Positions 15,344-21,829 are shown, numbered from the stretch's first letter. The stretch is DNA of 64,000 nt from Prochlorococcus marinus XMU1402 (GCF_017696205.1 NZ_JAAORD010000002.1:310001-374000); one strand, 5' to 3'. Translations and numbers: made by a program. Notes: generated by a model not told the origin, from the letters alone.

Positions 15344-15697
15344 ATGGTGAAGTTTTTAAATAAATATTGGAAAAATATATTAGGTATTCTTTGGTGGATT
15401 TTTTATTTAAACAGTGGACGGTATCTTCTTACTGGGGAAGGATGGGGTAAAGATGGTGAATCTTCTATTCGTGGTGTTTTTTTAATTCTCTATCCACTAA
15501 CCTTATTTCATTTAAATAGTATTTTAAAAACAGGAGAGTTCTTTTACTTAAATAAAGAACAAGAGGCTTCATTAACTTCTGCTCAAAGAACATTTGTCTC
15601 TTTAACAACACTTGCTTCAGGTCTAGCATTTATATTTTTAAATATGGCTCACGGATTTGTTTTTTTAGGTTGGGTTTATATGCAACTAAATAAATGA
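15344..15697 (+). CDS. Three-helix membrane protein, unknown family
   Basis: 117 residues with hydrophobic segments at about 11-23 (ILGILWWIFYLNSG), 44-60 (GVFLILYPLTLFHLNSI) and 88-112 (LASGLAFIFLNMAHGFVFLGWV). A loop GEGWGKDGESSIRG separates the first two. Not recognised. It is the first gene of the segment after EVE joint 1, and its stop overlaps the MKRLLL remnant. Confidence 0.55.
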   Translation: MVKFLNKYWKNILGILWWIFYLNSGRYLLTGEGWGKDGESSIRGVFLILYPLTLFHLNSILKTGEFFYLNKEQEASLTSAQRTFVSLTTLASGLAFIFLNMAHGFVFLGWVYMQLNK

Positions 15698-15756
15698 AAC
15701 GCTTGCTACTTGCACCTCTTTCTTATTGGCAGATGTCTATTAAGTATAAAAAATAG
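15694..15756 (+). pseudogene. Signal-peptide remnant (MKRLLLAPLS...)
   Basis: A 20-codon frame in an ATGA overlap with the preceding gene. Its start MKRLLLAPL is almost the same as the signal peptide of the secreted protein at 26,430 (MKRLLLTLL), but it stops after KYKK. It looks like the leftover 5' end of a secreted-protein gene. Confidence 0.4.
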
Positions 15757-15927
15757 CTCCTAAATATAGAACTCTTCTTCCAACCTTTTTCCATAAATGA
15801 TTGCGAATACTAGATTTATACACCTCGATTTTTTGCCAATTTTCTTGCTTTTTCCTTATTTTTTCGTAAGTATGAGTATATTGGCTCTAATTTGCTCTAA
15901 AAAACTGTCACATGGGGGTTAACGATT

Positions 15928-16197
15928 ATGGAAATTCCAGAAGAAATGTTGAAAGAAATTAGAGAAAGTGGATACGATCAAGAGCTTGTATATAACTACA
16001 TAAGAGAACTATTAAACAGCGATAAACAAATTAATGAAAATAACAATCTAGAGCTTATAGACAATTACTTATTAGACAAAGATCTACAAGAACCTGCTGC
16101 TGAGATACAGATGGCAGCAGAGCTCATAGACAATTACTTATTAGATAAAAGATTTATGAGAGAGCTTGAAGATGATAAAGAATATGATGCTGCTTAA
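15928..16197 (+). CDS. Acidic helical protein with internal duplication
   Basis: 89 residues, strongly acidic, no membrane segment. The motif ELIDNYLLDK occurs twice (about residues 42-51 and 65-74), and the underlying DNA is nearly identical, so the duplication is recent. A GGGGG stretch lies about nine bases before the ATG. Function unknown; it may be a small helical adaptor. Confidence 0.6.
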   Translation: MEIPEEMLKEIRESGYDQELVYNYIRELLNSDKQINENNNLELIDNYLLDKDLQEPAAEIQMAAELIDNYLLDKRFMRELEDDKEYDAA

Positions 16198-16267
16198 TTA
16201 GATAAAGTACCTATTTTTTCCTATTTATTTAAAGGTTATTCTTTTGAGAAATAACAGGATTAAAACA

Positions 16268-16390
16268 ATGATGAAACTTGCAATCATTTTTTTACCAATT
16301 TTATTTGCAGTTATTTGGGCTGCTTTTATAGGGTTAAGAATAAATAAAGTAGAAACTAGAGATGGAAAAAGAAAATTAATTAATTACTAA
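16268..16390 (+). CDS. 40-residue membrane peptide
   Basis: Starts at one of two adjacent ATGs (16,268 or 16,271). A hydrophobic N-terminal helix (LAIIFLPILFAVIWAAFIGL) is followed by a charged tail (VETRDGKRKLINY). Its stop is 4 bp before the TTGACA of module copy 3. Confidence 0.55.
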   Translation: MMKLAIIFLPILFAVIWAAFIGLRINKVETRDGKRKLINY

Positions 16391-16394
16391 TTGA

Positions 16395-16436
16395 TTGACA
16401 GTCGATCTAACATAGAGGGATAAAACCCTCTTTTTT
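16395..16436 (+). promoter_or_regulatory. TTGACA-GTCGATCT hairpin/T-run module, copy 3
   Basis: The best copy. TTGACA (16,395-16,400), GTCGATCTAACATA, a perfect GAGGG (16,415-16,419)/CCCTC (16,426-16,430) hairpin and six T, immediately followed by the ATG at 16,437. It could end transcription of the upstream gene and also supply a -35 box for the downstream one. Confidence 0.6.
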
Positions 16437-16697
16437 ATGAATACCTTAATAGTTTCTACTTTTGATTGTTCTTTTGAAAATTTCGATAAATTTGTAGCCG
16501 ATTTCCATGAAAAGGAGGGACATAAATATGTCGAAGAATATGAACTCATCAAGGTAAATGACCATAAAAGTCACTTGATACTTAAAGTCAAAGATTTAGA
16601 AGGATTTGCTGCTGCTACAAGTACTCCAGAGATGAAAGAGTGGGATAAAGAAAATGGTTATAAAGACATTTGTTATTCACTAACTCCAGTTGAATAA
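16437..16697 (+). CDS. 86-residue conserved-type protein (small alpha/beta fold)
   Basis: Starts MNTLIVSTFDCSFENFDKFV and alternates strand and helix segments: HKYVEEYELIKVND, SHLILKVKDLEGFAAATST, PEMKEWDKENG. The order resembles ferredoxin-like dimeric alpha/beta-barrel proteins and possibly the DUF3764 family, though I am not certain. No RBS can exist between the T-run and the ATG, so translation would be leaderless or nearly so. Confidence 0.6.
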   Translation: MNTLIVSTFDCSFENFDKFVADFHEKEGHKYVEEYELIKVNDHKSHLILKVKDLEGFAAATSTPEMKEWDKENGYKDICYSLTPVE

Positions 16698-16811
16698 ATT
16701 GAAACGCTTACCAAGATATGATGTGGTCTGATGAATAAAGATTTAATAAATCATTATTAAATCAATCTTAAGGATTCATGCATAATATTTGAGACCGATT
16801 ACTTTATTTAT

Positions 16812-17117
16812 ACGACAGTTCTGGTGATCGACTCGACCAAGGTTGACCAACTAGATCTTCACTAACCAATGGTCTGCAACACCAAGGTAAATTAACTTTT
16901 CTAACCTTTACGGAAAGTAAGTTAAGTGATCAGAAATTAAACTTTCGGGATTAATTCTGAACTATCTTAAAAATTAAGTCGTTTGTAAAGCATGAAGAAG
17001 TGAGTAATCACTTTTACTTCCAAAACTAATTTCTAAGAAAATTCTTAATCTGATTATTAAATAGATCTCCTTTCTGTCGTCACCATTAAAAAAAGACCTG
17101 TAACAGGGTTTTTTTTT
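16812..17117 (+). ncRNA. Candidate structured RNA with intrinsic terminator
   Basis: No coding frame. The ends can pair: ACGACAG (16,812-16,818) with CTGTCGT (17,074-17,080). Inside are TCAGAAATTAA (16,930-16,940)/TTAATTCTGA (16,951-16,960), AAGTGA (16,998-17,003)/TCACTT (17,008-17,013), and further TTAACTT/AAGTTAA pairings. A terminator follows at 17,097. A hairpin GATTTAATA/TATTAAATC (16,740-16,763) lies just upstream. It is not any standard RNA that I recognise (RNase P, SRP, 6S, tmRNA). Confidence 0.45.
17097..17117 (+). terminator. Intrinsic terminator, probably bidirectional
   Basis: CCTG/CAGG stem with a three-base loop, followed by nine T; an A-run precedes it on the other side, so it can serve both the RNA candidate (+) and the minus-strand gene ending at 17,169. 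Confidence 0.65.
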
Positions 17118-17168
17118 ATGTCTTAAATTTTATTGATTTACTGTTAATCCATAAATAACTAAATATTT

Positions 17169-17300
17169 TTATCTCACTCTTTCACGATCAGTTAATGCTT
17201 TTTCAAAAGTAGAAAAAAAAGTAAAAATGCTATTCAATGCAACCAACAAAAGAACTACTGATCTTCCATGTTGATTTAATTGAAGTGTTCTTTGAGTCAT
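17169..17300 (-). CDS. 43-residue membrane peptide
   Basis: ATG at 17,300, TAA at 17,169-17,171. Polar start (TQRTLQLNQHGRS), one hydrophobic stretch (VVLLLVALNSIFTFF) and a charged tail. It follows the gene at 17,305 by 4 bp on the same strand and so is probably in one transcript with it. Confidence 0.5.
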   Translation of the reverse strand: MTQRTLQLNQHGRSVVLLLVALNSIFTFFSTFEKALTDRERVR

Positions 17301-17304
17301 ACTC

Positions 17305-17487
17305 TTAATAATCTTCATTGTAATCGGATGGACTACCAGTTAAAGAACAAACAACTGATTCCTCTTTTTTCATTTCTTTTATTTCCATTATTGGTCTGCC
17401 CATTTTCTTAAGAACATTTATATCTTCTTTAGTCTGACAGCGAGCAATTATGTTTCCTTTTTGATCAAAGCAACTGTAGTAAGTCAT
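17305..17487 (-). CDS. 60-residue cysteine-containing protein
   Basis: Starts MTYYSCFDQKGNIIARCQTK and ends with VVCSLTGSPSDYNEDY; three cysteines, no membrane segment. The 'YYSCFDQKGNIIA' start looks like a small beta hairpin. Family not recognised. Upstream lies the repeated leader at 17,505 on the opposite strand. Confidence 0.5.
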   Translation of the reverse strand: MTYYSCFDQKGNIIARCQTKEDINVLKKMGRPIMEIKEMKKEESVVCSLTGSPSDYNEDY

Positions 17488-17504
17488 TTTATTAAATGCA
17501 ATTT

Positions 17505-17652
17505 AAAGTTTATGGTTGATTTCAGCTGGAACAACGCAACCGACTCATGACAACCATGTTTTTAATCTAAGTCAGCAATAGATTTAAATGGCTAAAAAAA
17601 AGATACCTCTTTCCGTACCAATATGTTCATCAAACCGCACACATTAGATACG
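17505..17652 (+). repeat. Leader repeat with CCGTACC motif, copy B
   Basis: About 150 bp similar, in inverted orientation, to 21,425-21,572. Shared parts are TTTATGGTTG, CTCATGACAACCATG, TACCTCTTTCCGTACC and GTTCATCAAACCGCACACAT. ATGGTTG and CAACCAT can pair. It precedes the small gene at 17,717. A shorter version is at 5367. Confidence 0.55.
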
Positions 17653-17716
17653 CAGTATTTTGTTCAAATCAATTAGAACTTATTTAAGACTTAGAAAAAT
17701 TTACGAAGGAGAATTT

Positions 17717-17854
17717 ATGAGTGGAGATTTTGAGACTCTTGAAATTAATCAACCAAAAATTACATATCTAAAACCAGAAGATAATACAGGATGGTTAGAC
17801 AAATTAATTAATAATATTGAGGACATGAAGAACAAAATATCAAAAGATTCTTAG
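17717..17854 (+). CDS. 45-residue WLDxLIN peptide
   Basis: ATG 17,717 is preferred over the longer frame from 17,660 because GAAGGAG lies just upstream of it. Sequence starts MSGDFETLEINQPKITYL and ends TGWLDKLINNIEDMKNKIS, the same tail as the peptide at 7457-7573. Soluble, probably helical at the end. Function unknown. Confidence 0.55.
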   Translation: MSGDFETLEINQPKITYLKPEDNTGWLDKLINNIEDMKNKISKDS

Positions 17855-17990
17855 AAATTAAAGAAAAGAAACCTTTTTATTAGATCTTTAGTTTGCATGA
17901 GAATCAATTCAAAAAAGAATTTAAATTTTGTATTTAAGGTAACCGCTTTTTTCTGAGCATTATTCAGAATAAAAGTCCGACTATTTTTTT

Positions 17991-18134
17991 ATGCAAAAAA
18001 ATTTAGATGAAAATTCTTATGAAAAAAGAATTGAAAATATAGAAAAAGGAAAATCTTATTTAAAAAGCAATGGATTTTTTAAATCAAAATCAAATCTATT
18101 CGAAGACATACAAAAATTTATCTATAAAAGGTAA
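17991..18134 (+). CDS. 47-residue basic peptide
   Basis: ATG at 17,991 directly follows a T-run. Alternates Lys, Glu and Asn (SYEKRIENIEKGKSYLKSNG) with no membrane helix, and ends FEDIQKFIYKR. Function unknown. Confidence 0.45.
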   Translation: MQKNLDENSYEKRIENIEKGKSYLKSNGFFKSKSNLFEDIQKFIYKR

Positions 18135-18202
18135 TTTAAAAAAATTTTTTACTTTTGATTAATTAATTCTCTCAAAATGAAGTGGGTACTTGATGCTAAA
18201 AA

Positions 18203-18529
18203 CTAAAACCTTCCAAATCCCTTAATTCTTTTTTCTATTTTATATCCTGCTTGTACGAATTGAGTATTATCAGTCCCTACATCATAAAGAGTATAATTTT
18301 TTCCTGCCCCAATACCAATAACAGCTTTTTGAGGAACTTTCTGCTCTTTCTTACGATTTCCATTTAAATCTTCTACTTCAGAATTAACAATCCCCTCTGT
18401 TAATTCAAAGTGAAACTGTTGTTTACTTCTTGCAGTAAATAATCTGTTTACATGAAGACGTGTAAGTCTATCAAGGAGTGTCAGTGGCGGCGTATCTAGT
18501 GTTAAATTTTCGCCAACATTTTTTGAGCT
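18203..18529 (-). pseudogene. 108-codon frame without a start: 3' part of a gene
   Basis: The minus strand is open for 108 codons to TAG 18,203-18,205 and reads as a well-behaved protein: TPPLTLLDRLTRLHVNRLF, then FELTEGIVNSEVEDLNGN and KNYTLYDVGTDNTQFVQAGY. There is no ATG, GTG or TTG in frame; a stop lies directly upstream. Long open frames by chance are rare in such A+T-rich DNA, so this is probably the C-terminal half of a gene cut by a deletion or insertion near 18,530. Family not recognised. Confidence 0.6.
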
Positions 18530-18613
18530 TTATATTTATCTGAGTATTTTTACTTATATGTTGAGTTGAAGACTTTTAATAATTAATGTTTGTTTTGGGT
18601 TTATATATAAGTC

Positions 18614-18769
18614 ATGGATAAAGAACATTTAATTGATTTAATATCTAATAGCATTATTTCTGAGATTAAAGATCTCGAAATTAATGAGGAAAAATTGATT
18701 GCAAATAATTATTTAAATAATCTGAATTTAAATCAGCTTAGAATAATTTCTAAAGAATTTATTTTGTAA
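18614..18769 (+). CDS. 51-residue soluble peptide
   Basis: ATG at 18,614, TAA at 18,767-18,769. Two likely helices (EHLIDLISNSIISEIKDLEI and LNLNQLRIISKEFIL), Asn- and Ile-rich. No family recognised. Confidence 0.45.
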   Translation: MDKEHLIDLISNSIISEIKDLEINEEKLIANNYLNNLNLNQLRIISKEFIL

Positions 18770-18847
18770 TTTTTATTGAATATTTATTTAAATAAATGAG
18801 ATTTTCTTCACTATCATTTGAATTTTAATAAGTTAATACCTCTTAAT

Positions 18848-19033
18848 ATGAATGATTCAGAAGAATTTAAACCTAGCCTTAAACAAATAAATGAGGATAT
18901 CAGACCTACATGGGAAGATATCAAAAAACAATCAGAAGTTTTAGTTAACAAACTTGGTTGCCCTAGATCATTTGTAGGAGGGATGCTTCATGCAATAGCA
19001 AGCGACTTCTCTGATATGAAAACTTGGGAATAA
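18848..19033 (+). CDS. 61-residue hypothetical protein
   Basis: ATG 18,848 is chosen over a TTG ten codons earlier. Sequence SLKQINEDIRPTWEDIKKQS then LVNKLGCPRSFVGGMLHAIA suggests a small helical domain. Its stop overlaps the start of the next peptide. Confidence 0.5.
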   Translation: MNDSEEFKPSLKQINEDIRPTWEDIKKQSEVLVNKLGCPRSFVGGMLHAIASDFSDMKTWE

Positions 19034-19183
19034 ATGAAAAACTTATTACTTACACCACTTTTCAAACTATTCAAAAAAAGCACTTTCCTCTTATCACTAA
19101 ATCAAAACTCGTGCCCTGTTTTAGATGCTGAAGACATAAAAAAGCAAGAACAGGAAGAAGCTATTGAAAGGTTGTACCCGTAA
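19034..19183 (+). CDS. 49-residue peptide, overlapping start
   Basis: ATG at 19,034 overlaps the previous TAA. The start MKNLLLTPLFKLFKK resembles the MKRLLL secreted-protein starts, followed by SLNQNSCPVLDAEDIKKQEQ. It could be a degraded secreted protein or a small membrane-associated peptide. Confidence 0.4.
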   Translation: MKNLLLTPLFKLFKKSTFLLSLNQNSCPVLDAEDIKKQEQEEAIERLYP

Positions 19184-19209
19184 ACTTTTAACAGAAATGT
19201 ATCAGATCA

Positions 19210-19454
19210 CATATACGATGCAGCACGGTCATATGCACCCCCCATGCCACCCATTACTTTCCTAAATTGTGACTTTGATGGATAATGAATTTATAACCAA
19301 AAAAGTTTGGATAACACGTCCTCCAAGCCTTAAAAATCGCCGAGATACCTTGATATGACTGAAGAAAAGTTTTGGCTAATGAAAAGTGAGCGCGTCTAGC
19401 TATTACTGGGATTTCAGGGAATCGTAATTTTTTACTCAAACTTTACTCAAACTT
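19210..19454 (+). repeat. EVE joint 2 (degenerate)
   Basis: Contains ATGCCACCCATTACTTTCCT and GATGGATAATGAATTTATA, as in joint 4. Motif A2 (19,309-19,331, with ACACGTCCTCCAAGCC), CGCCGAGATACC, a fragment ending TTTTGGCTAATGAAAAG and motif B2 (19,433-19,454: TACTCAAACTT twice) follow. This is the most diverged of the four joints. A minus-strand frame across it (19,254-19,439) is a shadow. Confidence 0.7.
19355..19399 (+). pseudogene. EVE gene 5' fragment, decayed
   Basis: A 14-codon remnant (MTEEKFWLMKSERV then TAG) corresponding to the PSYWLMKSEPD region of the intact EVE protein. Confidence 0.5.
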
Positions 19455-19806
19455 TTAAAGACTAAAAAACTAACCGATATTGAGTTCGGTTCGAAGTAAG
19501 AAAACCCTGAAACTATTAATCTCTTTTGATGAATAGTCTTCAAATGACAAAGACACAAAGCACAAAAACTACATTAAGTAGCAAGCTAAGTGTCTTGGAA
19601 GTAATCTGCATTAATTAAAAAGGTTTTTGTACTCGTGTGTAGGAGTGCGGGGTTAACCTTGAAACCGCTAGGCTCAAGTCCTTACGAAAAGGACAAGTCC
19701 TTAGACCACTTATACCGATAAAATATATTCATAACAAGTTTAGGTAACTTGATTCACTAGCCAAAAACTAATGAAAAGGAAGGTAAATTATTTAATAAAT
19801 TTCTGC
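19455..19806. other. Gene-free stretch after joint 2
   Basis: No convincing gene; a 24-codon frame (MTKTQSTKTTLSS...) is present near 19,550. Between 19,645 and 19,705 lie small hairpins (GCGG...CCGC; GTCCTT/AAGGAC). They resemble parts of a tRNA at first sight but do not make a cloverleaf. Confidence 0.35.
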
Positions 19807-20133
19807 TTATAATTCTGGCTTCTCTTCTTCAACTGGCTTCTCTTCTTCAACTGGCTTCTCTTCTTCATCTGGCTTCTCTTCTTCAACTGGCTTCTCTTCT
19901 TCAACTGGCTTCTCTTCTTCAACTGGCTTCTCTTCTTCATCTGGCTTCTCTTCTTCAACTGGCATCTCTTCTTCAACTGGCTTCTCTTCTTCAACTGGCA
20001 TCTCTTCTTCAACTGGCATCTCTTCTTCAACTGGCTTCTCTTCTTCTTCAGAAAATCTTCTTTTTAAAAATTCAGAAATTTTTTGGAAAAGATCCTTTAG
20101 GAATTCAAAAATTTTATACAGAATGTTTTTCAT
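19807..20133 (-). CDS. Acidic hexapeptide-repeat protein
   Basis: 108 residues. An amphipathic, aromatic N-terminus (MKNILYKIFEFLKDLFQKI) could lie on a membrane. It is followed by 13 tandem units of EEE(K/M)P(V/D) covering the C-terminal three quarters. The other minus-strand frame over the repeat (19,788-20,030) encodes a Lys/Arg repeat and is a shadow. The repeat is likely extended and flexible, as a spacer or cation-binding tail. Function unknown. Confidence 0.6.
   Translation of the reverse strand: MKNILYKIFEFLKDLFQKISEFLKRRFSEEEEKPVEEEMPVEEEMPVEEEKPVEEEMPVEEEKPDEEEKPVEEEKPVEEEKPVEEEKPDEEEKPVEEEKPVEEEKPEL
19812..20045 (-). repeat. 18-bp minisatellite, 13 units
   Basis: Thirteen units of 18 bp differing at only two codons (Lys/Met and Val/Asp). 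The unit length keeps the frame, so copy number can change by slippage or recombination without breaking the protein. Confidence 0.85.
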
Positions 20134-20317
20134 AAATAAAATTCCCTATTAGTTTTACGAGATAAAACTTAAACAAAATTAAACACATATTTCTTTTCAA
20201 AGCATTCCGAAAAAATACTTAATTCTTTTTTTAGAAAAAAATATTTTTGAAATTATCTTGGATGTCACATCTAAGAGCTGAATTGCAGTTCAATTTTTCA
20301 TTTGCTAAAAAGATAGA

Positions 20318-20498
20318 GCGGGCTAAAGTCCAATGCTCCACGAGGATTTAGTCCGCTGCCGAAAGGTGAATCTATCCTAATTAAAGTAACTTTCTGCTAG
20401 TTTTGATAAGTATATTGATTACTTGATAAATATTTTTTGTATATTGCTATTACAAAACTAATAAGGTTATCTAGATTAGTTACTAAATCCTCGTGGAG
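20318..20498 (+). promoter_or_regulatory. Leader with alternative pairings, copy 2
   Basis: The local stem is GCGGGCTAAA (20,318-20,327) with TTTAGTCCGC (20,347-20,356). The long-range pairing is CTCCACGAGGATTTAGT (20,336-20,352), exact complement of 20,482-20,498 around the GTG start at 20,493. Sequence between the two arms has diverged from copy 1, while the pairing bases are kept. Confidence 0.5.
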
Positions 20499-20612
20499 AA
20501 AGCTTTAGTTAACTTCTTTTACTGGTTACTAATAAAATCAGCTATATCACATTATGGTGAGTCATTGGTTCCAGTAGAAGTTCCATCTAATTCAACCAAA
20601 CCTTTTTCTTAA
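20493..20612 (+). CDS. 39-residue 'EK..NFFYW' peptide, copy 2
   Basis: GTG start, TAA at 20,610-20,612; same length as copy 1 at 3333. LVNFFYWLLIKSAISHYGES then VPVEVPSN. Differences from copy 1 are mostly conservative, which indicates selection on the peptide. Confidence 0.6.
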   Translation: MEKALVNFFYWLLIKSAISHYGESLVPVEVPSNSTKPFS

Positions 20613-20667
20613 TTTCTAATGGCAGGTATTAAATACTTTAATCAAAAGCTTAGTTAAACTACCTTTT

Positions 20668-20805
20668 TTATTTTAAAACTAGAATTAATACTCCAAAAAT
20701 TAAAGTAGAGGCAACAAATCCAACACCAACTAATCCAGCAATTATTCCAGTATTAAGATAGACCTTTACTGTTGCTAATTCCTTCCCTTCTCCAATAGTC
20801 CTCAT
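20668..20805 (-). CDS. 45-residue membrane peptide overlapping another frame
   Basis: ATG at 20,805, TAA at 20,668-20,670. A polar start (RTIGEGKELATVKVY) leads into one long membrane helix (IIAGLVGVGFVASTLIFGVL). It overlaps the 3' third of the CP12-like frame at 20,753-20,884 in another frame on the same strand, so at least one of the two may be a recent invention or be damaged. Confidence 0.45.
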   Translation of the reverse strand: MRTIGEGKELATVKVYLNTGIIAGLVGVGFVASTLIFGVLILVLK

Positions 20806-20884
20806 ATTTTAAATTTCTTTTTTGATAATCTAATGCGTTCATGTTCTTATCGAGTATGGCAAAAGGAGAATTAGTAAATTTCAT
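20753..20884 (-). CDS. CP12-tail-like family member without its cysteine tail
   Basis: 43 residues. LKYEDYWRREG aligns with FEDYWKRECRE of the cysteine peptide at 21,196, but after this the sequence turns to ISNSKGLS and stops, losing the Cys-x8-Cys tail. AGAGG is about ten bases upstream of the ATG. It is probably a frameshifted or truncated relative. Confidence 0.4.
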   Translation of the reverse strand: MKFTNSPFAILDKNMNALDYQKRNLKYEDYWRREGISNSKGLS

Positions 20885-20942
20885 GGCATAACACCTCTAA
20901 AAAAAATAGTTTATTGAATATTTAATAGATATGAGATTTTAT

Positions 20943-21044
20943 TTATCTCAAGTAACTAGATCCTCTATAAGTAAGCTTTATTGTTTTCTCTTCTTGGCTC
21001 TTGCAATATACGAAAGATTTGCCGTTAAAATACATGTTTACCAT
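20943..21044 (-). CDS. LTYRG-motif mini-protein, copy 2
   Basis: 33 residues, same length and layout as 2427-2528: NGKSFVYCKSQEEKTIK and a final LTYRGSSYLR. AGGAG sits seven bases before the ATG. A plus-strand frame over the same DNA is a shadow. Confidence 0.65.
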   Translation of the reverse strand: MVNMYFNGKSFVYCKSQEEKTIKLTYRGSSYLR

Positions 21045-21145
21045 TATGCAGCTCCTGGTCTTGATCAAGTCCCCGTCCTATGGCTTGATTCGTACTGCGG
21101 TCTATCTAATAGTAGATCGGACGATTTGGTAGCATTTACTACACT
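21045..21145 (-). ncRNA. Conserved structured 5' leader, copy 2
   Basis: Closely matches 2529-2627. The central stem is ATCAAG (21,064-21,069) with CTTGAT (21,084-21,089), where copy 1 has CTCAAG with CTTGAG: both partners changed together. The loop GGACG and upstream CGTCC are kept. Confidence 0.5.
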
Positions 21146-21148
21146 TTA

Positions 21149-21177
21149 TTTATAGAGTATTTATACTCATTTGTCAA
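21149..21177 (-). promoter_or_regulatory. Near-consensus sigma-70 promoter, copy 2
   Basis: Minus-strand TTGACA (21,177-21,172), a 17-bp spacer and TATAAA (21,154-21,149), identical in form to copy 1. Confidence 0.7.
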
Positions 21178-21195
21178 CCCTTAAGATTAAAATTC

Positions 21196-21378
21196 TCAGT
21201 CGCAATAGACTAAACAATGCTGATTAGTTGGATGTTCTCTACATTCCCTCTTCCAATAGTCTTCAAATAAATGGTTATCTCTATCAAGATTTCTTGTTAT
21301 TTCTTCCATTCTGTTTCCAGCATAATTAAATGCTTTTAGGTATCTTGGAAGGATTGTGAATTGATTGAATAGTTTCAT
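21196..21378 (-). CDS. CP12-tail-like cysteine peptide
   Basis: 60 residues; TAGGAGG lies six to eight bases upstream of the ATG at 21,378. The N-terminus MKLFNQFTILPRYLKAF matches the peptide at 5816 and the C-terminus DYWKRECREHPTNQHCLVYCD ends in Cys-x8-Cys-x2-Tyr-Cys-Asp, the closest of the set to the CP12 tail (which ends C-x8-C-x-V-Y-x-D). Conserved leader upstream (21,425-21,572). A role in redox-sensitive binding is plausible by analogy only. Confidence 0.6.
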   Translation of the reverse strand: MKLFNQFTILPRYLKAFNYAGNRMEEITRNLDRDNHLFEDYWKRECREHPTNQHCLVYCD

Positions 21379-21424
21379 TTAGACCTCCTAGATCTATACT
21401 TATATTGTCCTCCTATAGCCTTGA

Positions 21425-21572
21425 AATTTATAGGTCGGTTTGAGGAACTATTAGGTACGGGAAGAGGTATATATTTTGAATCAAAAAATACTAAAGCAGT
21501 CCTAAAATTAATACATGGTTGTCATGAGGCAGTTGCAGGGATACAACTGAAGCCAACCATAAATTATTAGAG
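21425..21572 (-). repeat. Leader repeat with CCGTACC motif, copy C
   Basis: Inverted copy of 17,505-17,652. Read on the minus strand it has TTTATGGTTGGCTTCAG, CTCATGACAACCATG, ACCTCTTCCCGTACC and GTTCCTCAAACCG, then leads to a ribosome binding site and the cysteine peptide at 21,378. Confidence 0.55.
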
Positions 21573-21793
21573 ATCAATTCAAGATTTAAAAGACACTCAT
21601 TATTTAAAAAGAAATCTTCTCCACTTTAGATAAAACTAAAATAAATCAGGATTTGAAAACAATGTAATCATAGATACCAACAGGTATTTAGCTAATTGAT
21701 TATATATTTAACACACGAGTTAACCCGTTCCAATTTGTTGACTCTGAGGTTTTACCGTTGATTCCTTATCTTCTGAAAGTTGTTCCTTGCAGC

Positions 21794-21827
21794 TTTAGAT
21801 TAAAAAACGGTCTTTATTTAATCTAAA
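21794..21827 (+). promoter_or_regulatory. 11-bp stem-loop just before a start codon
   Basis: TTTAGATTAAA (21,794-21,804) pairs perfectly with TTTAATCTAAA (21,817-21,827); the ATG of the next gene is three bases later. It would occlude initiation when folded. The rest of 21,573-21,793 shows no gene. Confidence 0.5.
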
Positions 21828-21829
21828 CC

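Noticed and set aside
19254-19439. Minus-strand 61-codon frame across joint 2
   Set aside because: It lies on the antisense side of a repeat scar; the open frame comes from the EVE-derived sequence, not from a gene.
19645-19705. tRNA-like sequence with TTGAAA loop and AAGTCC arm
   Set aside because: The stems do not form a cloverleaf and there is no acceptor stem.
19788-20030. Lys/Arg repeat protein
   Set aside because: It is the other reading frame of the EEEKPV minisatellite; the acidic frame has a normal N-terminus and start.
19812-20045. CRISPR array
   Set aside because: Repeats are contiguous 18-bp units with no spacers and encode a hexapeptide; no cas genes nearby.
20931-21155. Plus-strand 74-codon frame
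   Set aside because: It is the antisense shadow of the LTYRG gene and its leader.
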